64,000 bases of DNA from Klebsiella huaxiensis (GTDB lineage Bacteria > Pseudomonadota > Gammaproteobacteria > Enterobacterales > Enterobacteriaceae), in contig NZ_CP036175.1 of assembly GCF_003261575.2 (NCBI RefSeq), positions 3,658,001 to 3,722,000 on the forward strand. The letters are read 5' to 3'. Shown here piece after piece: positions 1 to 7,612 of this stretch (positions are counted from its first letter, which is position 1; every line of letters starts with the position of its first letter). The notes under the pieces are model-generated. The model was not told the origin of the DNA. It did not search any database and saw nothing but the letters and a program-made list of their open reading frames with translations. The position numbers were made by a program, and so were the translations under genes.

Positions 1-820
1 GCTGGATGCCAGCGCTATACGTCGCGAAGTGGACAGCGACCGCTATACCGGCGCGCTGCTGGACCATAGCGGCGGCCATATCCATCCGCTGAATCTGGCG
101 ATCGGCGAAGCGGACGCCATTAGGCTGAACGGCGGTCGGGTTTACGAGCAATCGCCGGTCACCCGTATTCAGCACACCAGCCCGGCGGTGGTGACCACCG
201 AACGCGGTCAGGTTACCGCTCGCTACGTGATTGTCGCCGGTAACGCCTATCTCGGCGATAAAGTCGAGCCGGAGCTGGCGAAGCGCAGCATGCCCTGCGG
301 CACCCAGGTCGTCACTACCGCACCGCTGTCTGAGGATCTGGCACGTTCGTTGATCCCGAAAAACTACTGCGTAGAAGATTGTAACTATCTGCTGGATTAC
401 TATCGTCTGACCGCCGATAATCGCCTGCTGTACGGCGGAGGCGTGGTGTACGGCGCGCGCGACCCGGACGACGTAGAGCGGCTGATAATGCCGAAGCTGC
501 TGAAAACCTTCCCACAGTTGCAAGGGGTGAAAATCGACTACCGCTGGACCGGCAACTTCCTGCTGACCCTCTCGCGGATGCCGCAGTTTGGTCGTCTCGA
601 TAACAATATCTACTATATGCAGGGTTACAGCGGCCATGGCGTCACCTGTACCCACCTCGCCGGACGACTGATTTCAGAGCTGCTGCGCGGTGACGCCGAA
701 CGCTTCGACGCCTTCGCTAAGCTGCCGCACTACCCGTTCCCCGGCGGGCGCAGCCTGCGCATTCCGTTTACCGCTATGGGCGCGGCCTACTACAGTCTGC
801 GCGACAGACTCGGCGTTTAA
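1..820 (+). CDS. puuB: gamma-glutamylputrescine oxidase, C-terminal part (5' end outside window)
   Basis: FAD-dependent oxidase of the Puu putrescine pathway; it oxidises gamma-glutamylputrescine to gamma-glutamyl-aminobutyraldehyde with release of ammonia and hydrogen peroxide. The reading frame is open from base 2, so the gene starts upstream of the window and about 272 C-terminal residues are visible. They follow the E. coli PuuB sequence as I remember it almost residue for residue, including DSDRYTGALLDHSGG, the MPQFGRLD segment and the YMQGYSGHGVTCTHLAG segment near the FAD site. The stop codon (TAA 818-820) overlaps the stop of the convergent dmlR gene by two bases. The rest of the puu operon is not visible. 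Confident assignment. Confidence 0.93.
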   Translation, partial: LDASAIRREVDSDRYTGALLDHSGGHIHPLNLAIGEADAIRLNGGRVYEQSPVTRIQHTSPAVVTTERGQVTARYVIVAGNAYLGDKVEPELAKRSMPCGTQVVTTAPLSEDLARSLIPKNYCVEDCNYLLDYYRLTADNRLLYGGGVVYGARDPDDVERLIMPKLLKTFPQLQGVKIDYRWTGNFLLTLSRMPQFGRLDNNIYYMQGYSGHGVTCTHLAGRLISELLRGDAERFDAFAKLPHYPFPGGRSLRIPFTAMGAAYYSLRDRLGV

Positions 821-1773
821 TCCCCTCGACCGACGGTGCCTGCCGTCGGCAATTTTGCCTCGTCGTATTGCTGCGGGAAGCGCTGCTGGAAATAGTGGCG
901 CAAAAACTCCACGGTGGTACGAATCTTTGCCGAGGTCGCCAGTCGCGACACGTACACCGCCCAGATATTGGCGTGCTGATAGTATTCCGGCAGCAGGTGC
1001 ACCAGATTTCCGCTGGCGATATTTTCACTCACGTCCCACCACGAACGCAGGGCGATCCCCTGCCCGTCCAGGCACCATTGATGAACAATTTCACCGTGGT
1101 TTGACGACAGCGGACCGGTCACTTTAATCGCATGCTCCCCCTCTTTATCGTGCAGTTGCCAGACGCCAAATGGCCTGTCACGCTCTTTAATCACCAGGCA
1201 AGGCAGTGCAGCAAGATCGCTAAGCTGCTTTGGTCGCGAATGACGAGCCACAAATTCCGGCGAGGCGCAGAGAATGCGCTGGTTAGTGGCAAGCTGGCGG
1301 GCAATCAGATTGGGGGCAATATCGTCGCCGACGCGAATATCCAGATCGACCCCCTCATTGGCTAAATCCACCAGCCGGTCAGCGACGTCAAAACGGATCT
1401 CCAGCTGCGGATACCGGCGGGCCAGCTCGGACAGCGCCGGGGCGACAACCTGACGGCCAAAGCCGAAGCTGCTGATAATGCGCAGCGTCCCCTGCGGCAC
1501 CTGACGCACATCGGACAGCTCGTCCATCATCTGATCGACATCCTGCAAAATGCGCTGCCCCCATTCGTAAATGCGTTCGCCCTCCTCGGTAATGGCGACC
1601 CGCCGGGTGGTACGGTGCAGTAGCTGGACGTTGAGCGTCTGCTCAAGCAACGACACCCGCTTGCTGACAAAAGCCGGAGAAACGCCCAACTCTTCAGCGG
1701 CGGCGGCAAAACCGGCGCGGCGGGCGACCAGCATAAAGACGCGTAAATCGTTCAGCAGCGGCAGATTATTCAT
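817..1773 (-). CDS. dmlR: LysR-type regulator of D-malate use
   Basis: LysR-type transcriptional activator, 318 aa from the ATG at 1773. The N-terminal winged HTH is visible (DLRVFMLVARRAGFAAAAEE, then VSPAFVSKR), followed by a LysR substrate-binding domain. It matches E. coli DmlR (YeaT) closely, including LRIISSFGFGRQVVAPALS. An upstream in-frame GTG at 1794 would add seven residues, but the E. coli protein begins at MNNLPLLNDL, so the ATG at 1773 is preferred; neither start has a strong ribosome binding site. It is divergent from dmlA, which the E. coli protein activates in response to D-malate, and convergent with puuB, sharing stop-codon bases. Confidence 0.9.
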   Translation of the reverse strand: MNNLPLLNDLRVFMLVARRAGFAAAAEELGVSPAFVSKRVSLLEQTLNVQLLHRTTRRVAITEEGERIYEWGQRILQDVDQMMDELSDVRQVPQGTLRIISSFGFGRQVVAPALSELARRYPQLEIRFDVADRLVDLANEGVDLDIRVGDDIAPNLIARQLATNQRILCASPEFVARHSRPKQLSDLAALPCLVIKERDRPFGVWQLHDKEGEHAIKVTGPLSSNHGEIVHQWCLDGQGIALRSWWDVSENIASGNLVHLLPEYYQHANIWAVYVSRLATSAKIRTTVEFLRHYFQQRFPQQYDEAKLPTAGTVGRGD

Positions 1774-1876
1774 GATTCGTGTTTTATGTTTCACCAGTTG
1801 ACGGGATTAATTATGAATCAGTCAATTATAGGATAGAGGTGAAGTCAATTTCCCTTACCGCAAACTGAGAACAACA

Positions 1877-2962
1877 ATGAATAAAACCTTACGTATTGCC
1901 GCCATCCCCGGCGATGGCATCGGAAAAGAAGTGCTGCCTGAGGGCATTCGCGTACTGCAGGCCGCCGCTGAACGCTGGGGGCTGGCGTTAAGCTTCGAGC
2001 ACTTTGAGTGGGCCAGCTGCGATTACTATGCGCAACACGGCAAAATGATGCCCGACGACTGGCACACGCAGTTGCAAGAGTTTGATGCTATCTACTTCGG
2101 CGCGGTGGGCTGGCCGGATATCGTGCCGGATCACATTTCGCTTTGGGGTTCGCTGCTGAAGTTCCGCCGTGAGTTTGACCAGTACGTCAACCTGCGCCCG
2201 GTGCGCCTGTTTCCCGGCGTCCCCTGCCCGCTGGCGGGTAAGCAGCCTGGCGATATCGATTTTTACGTGGTGCGCGAGAATACCGAAGGGGAGTATTCTG
2301 CCCTCGGCGGACATGTGAATCCGGGCACCGAACATGAAGTGGTGATTCAGGAGTCGGTGTTTACCCGCCGCGGCGTTGATCGGATCCTGCGCTACGCCTT
2401 TGAGCTGGCGCAAAGCCGCCCGCGCAAAACGTTAACTTCAGCGACCAAATCCAACGGCCTTGCCATCAGTATGCCTTTTTGGGATGAGCGCGTGGAAGCG
2501 ATGGCGCAGCACTACCCGGAGGTGAAGTGGGATAAGCAGCATATTGATATTCTGTGCGCTCGCTTTGTACTGCAGCCGGAGCGTTTTGACGTGGTGGTCG
2601 GCTCAAACCTGTTCGGCGATATCCTCTCCGATCTTGGCCCAGCCTGTACCGGCACCATCGGCATTGCTCCGTCGGCGAATCTCAATCCCGAGCGTACCTT
2701 CCCGTCGCTGTTTGAAGCGGTCCACGGTTCAGCGCCGGATATCTACGGCAAAAATATTGCCAATCCTATCGCTACCATCTGGGCCGGGGCGATGATGCTC
2801 GATTTCCTCGGTAACGGGGATGAACGCTATCAGGCCGCTCATGACGGCATTCTGGCGGCGATTGAGCAGACCATCGCCAGCGGGCCGAAAACGCCGGATA
2901 TGAAAGGTACCGCTTCCACCCAGCAGGTGGGCGAAGCGATTTGTCGGGCCATTGCCGGATAA
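1877..2962 (+). CDS. dmlA: D-malate dehydrogenase (decarboxylating)
   Basis: NAD-dependent oxidative decarboxylase of the isocitrate/isopropylmalate dehydrogenase family, 361 aa, cytosolic, converting D-malate to pyruvate and CO2; family members can also act on tartrate and 3-isopropylmalate. It begins MNKTLRIAAIPGDGIGKEVL, the nucleotide-binding start typical of the family. It keeps the substrate-binding segment LKFRREFDQYVNLRPVR, the YVVRENTEGEYS segment and the metal-binding aspartates of SNLFGDILSDLGP. It is very close to E. coli DmlA (YeaU) and sits divergent from dmlR, the same arrangement as in E. coli. REP palindromes follow the gene. Confidence 0.94.
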   Translation: MNKTLRIAAIPGDGIGKEVLPEGIRVLQAAAERWGLALSFEHFEWASCDYYAQHGKMMPDDWHTQLQEFDAIYFGAVGWPDIVPDHISLWGSLLKFRREFDQYVNLRPVRLFPGVPCPLAGKQPGDIDFYVVRENTEGEYSALGGHVNPGTEHEVVIQESVFTRRGVDRILRYAFELAQSRPRKTLTSATKSNGLAISMPFWDERVEAMAQHYPEVKWDKQHIDILCARFVLQPERFDVVVGSNLFGDILSDLGPACTGTIGIAPSANLNPERTFPSLFEAVHGSAPDIYGKNIANPIATIWAGAMMLDFLGNGDERYQAAHDGILAAIEQTIASGPKTPDMKGTASTQQVGEAICRAIAG

Positions 2963-3336
2963 AAGTAGCCCGGACAGGCGCGTCAAGCGCCGCCTCCGGG
3001 AATGTATACGGATTCCGTTCACCGCTATCCCGCAGAAAATGTATTTCCGTCGAACGTGAACGGGTAAAGGGGGAGAAAACCGTCTCCCCTTTACAATCCC
3101 CACGGTCCCGCAAAGAAATCGGTGCTGCGCACTGCGCTCACCTCCCGGTTCGCCGATTTCAGCGGGGGCCAGGGCATCGCTGCAAGTTCTGTTGTTTCAG
3201 AAAGATATTTGCCGCTACCGGTGATTTTCCCCGGAGGCGGCGCTTGACGCGCCTGTCCGGGCTACAAAATCATAGACGGCTGGAAACACGTAGCCCCGGT
3301 AAGCACAGCGCCACCGGGGAGATTCTCCGGCCCGAA
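2963..3336. repeat. REP/BIME region between convergent dmlA and ptsA
   Basis: This 374-bp convergent intergenic stretch holds no gene I can support. A REP-type palindrome (GTAGCCCGGACAGGCGCG...) lies at 2965-3001 and an inverted copy at 3230-3266. A third, looser one with the CCCGGTAAGCACAGCGCCACC core is at about 3289-3320. Between the first two, 3064-3095 forms a hairpin whose arms GTAAAGGGGGAG and CTCCCCTTTAC pair over about 11 bp with one bulged G, possibly a transcript end. REP/BIME units commonly sit between convergent genes and may bind gyrase or stabilise mRNA ends. Confidence 0.75.
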
Positions 3337-5838
3337 CTACAGCTCCAGCTCGCGCTGCAACAGCGTCGCAATCGCCTCGCTGCTCTCCGCTGTCACCAGC
3401 GCCTTGCGGAATTCCTCATGCATAATGCGCCGGGCCAGACGCGAGAAAATACGCATATGCTGATCGCCAGCTGAGTGCTTGTTCAGCGTCAGCATAATGA
3501 CAAACTGCGCCTCATCGTCGCCCCAGACTACCGGCTGCGCCAGACGGGCAACGCTGATGGTCGACTGTTCGATATGCTCCGATTTGCTGTGCGGAATGGC
3601 GAAGCTAAATCCTAAACCGGTGGAGAACACGGCTTCGCGGGCCCACAGGTCGGCCTCCAGCTTGCGCGGGTAGCGGCAGCGCCCGGCCAGCAGCAGGTTA
3701 TCGGTCATGCCCTTAATCACTTCTTCTTTGCTGCGCCAGTCGCTGTTCAGCGTAATGCACTGGGCGCTAATCAGCGGCGCATCCTGCTGGGTCATGCGGA
3801 ACTGGGCCAGCAGATGCTCCACTTCAAGTGAAGTACGGCACTGCATCGCCTGATTAAGCAGCTGACGGCAGGCACGGCTATCAAGTTGCGCCAGACGCGC
3901 TTTGGTCGCCGGAATCGACGGCGCGCTCATGCTCAGCTCATCCAGCCCCAGCCCTACCAGCAGCGGCAGCACTGAACCTTTAGCTCCCAGCTCGCCGCAC
4001 AGGCCAATCCATTTCCCCTGACGATGTACCGCCTGAACCGCATAATCCAGCGCGCGTAAAAATGCCGGGTTAAGGCTATTGTAGTGACGCGTTACCTTAG
4101 CGTTATCACGATCCACCGCCAGCAGATACTGGGTCAGATCGTTACTACCAATACTAAAGAAATCAATCTCTTCGCAGCATTGGTCGATAATAAACATCAC
4201 CGAAGGCACTTCGAGCATAATGCCCAGCGGGATTTTCTCATCAAACGGAATATGCTCGCTGCGCAGCGACTGTTTAGCATCCGCCAGCTGCTCTTTGACC
4301 CACAGAATTTCTTCCATTGATGAAATCATCGGGATCATGATTTTCAGCGAACCGTGCGCCGAAGCGCGCAAAATTGCCCGCAGTTGGGTACGGAACAGCG
4401 CCTGATATTCTTCGTAAATACGCACCGCGCGATAGCCAAGGAACGGGTTGTTCTCCGCCGGGATATTGAGATAGGCCACCGGCTTGTCGCCACCAATATC
4501 CATGGTGCGAATAATAATGCTGCGCCCGTTGGCCGGTTCCAGCGCCTGGCAGAAGATGTTGTAAAGTTCATTTTCCGACGGCGCGCTTGGGCGGTCCATA
4601 TAGAGCATTTCAGTGCGGAACAGCCCTACCGACTGTGCGCCGTTGTTAAATGCCGCCATTGCCTCTACCGAGTGGGCAATGTTCGCCGCCACTTCCAGAC
4701 GAATGCCGTCTTCCGTGCGCCCTTCTTTATCCAGCCAGGTCTGCTGCTGACGGCGAATTTGCTCCTGCACCCACGCTTCCTGCTGATAGTAGCGCGCGAC
4801 GGCTTCATCGGGTTTCACCACCACTAAACCGGCGTTACCGTCAATCTGCACTCGCTGATCAACCCACGGCAGCAGCGCATCCATATCGACGCCCACCAGG
4901 GTCGGAATATTGAATGAGCGCGCGAGGATCACGGTGTGCGAAGTGGTTCCGCCGCTGCGCAGTAGCAGTCCTTTGAGCAGCGTTTTATCCAGTTCGAGGA
5001 ACTGGCTGGGGGTTAACTCATCAGCCAGACAGATAGACTCTTCCGTCAGCTTGCCCGGTACCGGGAAGCGCGATTCGCCGTAGATATGCTGTAGCAGCTG
5101 GAAGCAGACGTCGCGAACGTCCAGCACGCGCTCCTGCAAATAGCTGTTGCCAGAAGCACTAAACTGGGCGCAGAAATGTTCGCTGGTCGCCACCACTGCT
5201 TCAGCGCAGCTCAGGCCGGTCAGCAGGCCGCCAAGCAGATGCTGGCGCAGCGAGGCATCGGTCGCTAAAGAACGATGCGCTTCAAGGATCGCGCTGGCGG
5301 TGCCGTCGTTATCCAGCAGACGGAACTCAATATTTTTCACCAGCAGCATCAACCCGTTATCCAGCGACGCCTGCTCTTGTTCAATATTTTTCGCCGCCGG
5401 CAGCGTGCCTAAGTCGCGCAGATCCAGCGATTTAAGGTGGGTGAGCCTGCCGCCCGCGCTCCCGGCGCAAACCGGCAACGCATGAAACAAGGTGGGGTTG
5501 AGACGAGAGAGTGATTCCGGAACCGGCTGAACGTCCATTTGATCGACCGTCGGCAGCGGCGCATCGCAGTGCGGAAACTCATCGGTGATAAAGGCCGACA
5601 GCGCGTCAAACGCCTGCTGCTCATCCTGACCACTGATGATCAGCTGACAGCTATCCCCCTTAATGGTGTTGGTACCAATAATCGCCAGCGCGCTTTTCGC
5701 ATTCCCGCGCCCTTCGCTGCGGGTATTCAACCATTCGACCGAAGACGAAAAAGTATTACACAGCGTTTCTACCAGACTTGCCGGACGCGCATGTACGCCG
5801 TTGGGCAAATCACATATGAATTCAATTACCAGAGCCAT
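3337..5838 (-). CDS. ptsA: multiphosphoryl transfer protein HPr-EI-EIIA (fructose-type PTS)
   Basis: Three-domain PTS phosphocarrier of 833 aa, the same length as E. coli PtsA/FrwA. An HPr-like domain is N-terminal (NGVHARPAS, phospho-His16), an Enzyme I domain is central (SGGTTSHTVILARS with phospho-His301; PEP-site segments GLFRTEMLYMDR and LCGELGAKGSVLPLLVG), and a fructose-type EIIA is C-terminal (FAIPHSKSEH, phospho-His750). It can carry phosphate from PEP to the FrwB/FrwC components without general EI/HPr. The ATG at 5838 has a strong AGGAGG six bases upstream. The ORF could extend six codons further, but that start lies inside the leader. It is divergent from frwC, unlike a simple operon, with a 307-bp shared regulatory region. 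Confidence 0.95.
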   Translation of the reverse strand: MALVIEFICDLPNGVHARPASLVETLCNTFSSSVEWLNTRSEGRGNAKSALAIIGTNTIKGDSCQLIISGQDEQQAFDALSAFITDEFPHCDAPLPTVDQMDVQPVPESLSRLNPTLFHALPVCAGSAGGRLTHLKSLDLRDLGTLPAAKNIEQEQASLDNGLMLLVKNIEFRLLDNDGTASAILEAHRSLATDASLRQHLLGGLLTGLSCAEAVVATSEHFCAQFSASGNSYLQERVLDVRDVCFQLLQHIYGESRFPVPGKLTEESICLADELTPSQFLELDKTLLKGLLLRSGGTTSHTVILARSFNIPTLVGVDMDALLPWVDQRVQIDGNAGLVVVKPDEAVARYYQQEAWVQEQIRRQQQTWLDKEGRTEDGIRLEVAANIAHSVEAMAAFNNGAQSVGLFRTEMLYMDRPSAPSENELYNIFCQALEPANGRSIIIRTMDIGGDKPVAYLNIPAENNPFLGYRAVRIYEEYQALFRTQLRAILRASAHGSLKIMIPMISSMEEILWVKEQLADAKQSLRSEHIPFDEKIPLGIMLEVPSVMFIIDQCCEEIDFFSIGSNDLTQYLLAVDRDNAKVTRHYNSLNPAFLRALDYAVQAVHRQGKWIGLCGELGAKGSVLPLLVGLGLDELSMSAPSIPATKARLAQLDSRACRQLLNQAMQCRTSLEVEHLLAQFRMTQQDAPLISAQCITLNSDWRSKEEVIKGMTDNLLLAGRCRYPRKLEADLWAREAVFSTGLGFSFAIPHSKSEHIEQSTISVARLAQPVVWGDDEAQFVIMLTLNKHSAGDQHMRIFSRLARRIMHEEFRKALVTAESSEAIATLLQRELEL

Positions 5839-6145
5839 CGTCTTCCTCCTGAACAATGCGTTATTGCCTCAAAAGTAAAGAAAGAATCCGCCAGCCACTA
5901 CGCGACAAAACTGGCAATTACTGGATATTTGTATGCACGGATCTTTTTTATGCTCACCGTCACAAATACGCCAGCTAAATAGCTTAAAAACCCCACAGGA
6001 CTAAGATTTGAGGTGGATCGCAATTTTCTTCTCGCCTTACAAATATCCAGTAAATGCACTTTTTCTCTACTGTTTTATAAGCCGCCCTTTTTCTAAGGTT
6101 GATGCATCAACTCAGTCACGAGCCGCACAGGCTCAGGAGAAAACA
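5839..6145. promoter_or_regulatory. divergent ptsA/frwC control region with a long inverted repeat
   Basis: The 307-bp region between the two divergent start codons carries a 16-bp perfect inverted repeat: TTACTGGATATTTGTA at 5918-5933 and its exact complement at 6038-6053. The match extends to 20 bp per arm with one mismatch (5914-5933 and 6038-6057). The arms are about 104 bp apart, each nearer to one of the two genes. A spaced inverted pair facing two divergent genes is what a shared operator would look like. The binding protein is not known; the AraC-type protein at 12253-13086 is a candidate because its E. coli relative YijO sits beside frwD. Confidence 0.6.
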
Positions 6146-7222
6146 ATGAACGAACTGGTGCAAATACTAAAAAATACACGCCAGCACCTCATGACCGGGG
6201 TTTCACATATGATCCCTTTTGTCGTGTCCGGAGGAATATTGCTGGCCGTCTCCGTCATGTTGTACGGCAAGGGCGCAGTGCCCGATGTTGCCACCGATCC
6301 TAATCTGAAAAAACTGTTTGATATCGGCGTGGCCGGTCTGACGTTAATGGTGCCGTTCCTGGCGGCCTATATCGGCTACTCCATTGCCGACCGCGCGGCG
6401 CTGGCCCCCTGCGCTATTGGTGCCTGGGTCGGCAACAGCTTTGGTGCCGGTTTCTTCGGCGCGCTGATCGCCGGGATGATTGGCGGCCTGGTGGTCTACT
6501 ACCTGAAGAAAATCCCGGTTCACAAAGTCCTGCGCTCGGTGATGCCTATCTTTGTTATCCCGATTATCGGCACCTTTATTACCGCCGGGATCATGATGTG
6601 GGGCCTTGGTGAGCCGATTGGCGCGCTGACCGCCAGCTTAACCGGCTGGCTGCAAGGGATGCGCGAAGGCAGCATCGTCGTGCTGGCGATCATTATGGGC
6701 CTGATGCTGGCTTTCGACATGGGCGGGCCAGTAAACAAAGTGGCCTACGCCTTTATGTTGATTTGCGTTTCGCAAGGTGTTTACAGCGTCGTCGCGATTG
6801 CTGCCGTTGGCATCGCCGTACCGCCGCTGGGCATGGGGCTGGCAACGCTGATTGGTCGTAAATACTTCTCCGCTGAAGAGCGCGAAACCGGTAAAGCCGC
6901 GCTGGTCATGGGATGCGTTGGCGTCACCGAAGGCGCGATTCCTTTCGCCGCCGCCGACCCGCTGCGCGTGATCCCGGCCAACATGATTGGCGCCGCCGCT
7001 GGCTGCGTGACCGCCGCGCTGCTCGGTGCGCAGTGCTACGCCGGTTGGGGTGGACTGATCGTTCTGCCGGTCGTTGAAGGTAAATTCGGCTTCATCGCGG
7101 GTCTCGCGGTTGGCGCCATCGTTAGCGCAGCCTGCGTCATCCTGCTCAAAGCCCTTGCCAAGAAGAAAACGTCAGACGCCAAAGCCGATGACGAGATGGA
7201 TCTTGATTTCGAAATTAACTGA
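6146..7222 (+). CDS. frwC: fructose-like PTS permease, EIIC component
   Basis: Integral membrane sugar-transport subunit of 358 aa, with the start chosen at the ATG at 6146 because it follows CAGGAGA and matches the E. coli FrwC N-terminus MNELVQILKNTRQHLMTGVS; the open frame runs 46 codons further upstream without support. About nine or ten hydrophobic segments are visible. The family signature regions FDMGGPVNKVAYAF and GVTEGAIPFAAADP, which line the sugar site, are intact. The C-terminus is a charged tail (DEMDLDFEIN). FrwB follows after 20 bp. Sugar specificity of the Frw system is not established, so fructose-like describes the family only. Confidence 0.94.
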   Translation: MNELVQILKNTRQHLMTGVSHMIPFVVSGGILLAVSVMLYGKGAVPDVATDPNLKKLFDIGVAGLTLMVPFLAAYIGYSIADRAALAPCAIGAWVGNSFGAGFFGALIAGMIGGLVVYYLKKIPVHKVLRSVMPIFVIPIIGTFITAGIMMWGLGEPIGALTASLTGWLQGMREGSIVVLAIIMGLMLAFDMGGPVNKVAYAFMLICVSQGVYSVVAIAAVGIAVPPLGMGLATLIGRKYFSAEERETGKAALVMGCVGVTEGAIPFAAADPLRVIPANMIGAAAGCVTAALLGAQCYAGWGGLIVLPVVEGKFGFIAGLAVGAIVSAACVILLKALAKKKTSDAKADDEMDLDFEIN

Positions 7223-7242
7223 AAAACTGGAAGGAATATTTT

Positions 7243-7563
7243 ATGACCAAAATTATCGCCGTTACCGCTTGCCCGTCTGGCGTCGCACATACCTATATGG
7301 CCGCTGAGTCGCTGGAAAGCGCCGCTAAAGCCAAAGGCTGGCAGGTCAAAGTCGAGACTCAGGGCTCCATCGGCATTGAGAATGAACTGACGGCGGAAGA
7401 CGTTGCCAGCGCCGATATGGTTATCCTGACCAAAGATATCGGCATCAAGTTCGAAGAGCGTTTTGCCGGGAAAACCATTGTGCGCGTCAATATCAGCGAC
7501 GCCGTTAAGCGCGCCGAAACCATTATGAACAAAATCGACAGCCACCTTTCTCAGAATGCCTGA
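7243..7563 (+). CDS. frwB: fructose-like PTS EIIB component 1
   Basis: Cytosolic phosphotransfer subunit of 106 aa that passes phosphate from the EIIA domain of PtsA to the incoming sugar at FrwC. The active cysteine is Cys10 in TACPSGVAHTYMAAE, the fructose-type EIIB signature. The ATG is preceded by GGAAGG with suitable spacing. It is nearly identical to E. coli FrwB. Downstream, 7569-7592 forms a GC-rich hairpin (GCGGGGCGC paired with GCGCTCCGC) before pflD. It has no T-tract on the plus strand, so it more likely trims or stabilises the message than ends it. Confidence 0.94.
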   Translation: MTKIIAVTACPSGVAHTYMAAESLESAAKAKGWQVKVETQGSIGIENELTAEDVASADMVILTKDIGIKFEERFAGKTIVRVNISDAVKRAETIMNKIDSHLSQNA

Positions 7564-7612
7564 ATAAATAGCGGGGCGCGTTCTGCGCTCCGCCAAAAAA
7601 ATGGAGTTTGTC

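Noticed and set aside
690..1127. Plus-strand 145-codon ORF across the puuB/dmlR junction
   Set aside because: It overlaps two clearly identified genes in other frames and its translation is low-complexity.
7569..7592. GC-rich hairpin between frwB and pflD as a terminator
   Set aside because: It is followed by A residues, not T, on the coding strand; an intercistronic processing or stabilising hairpin is more likely.
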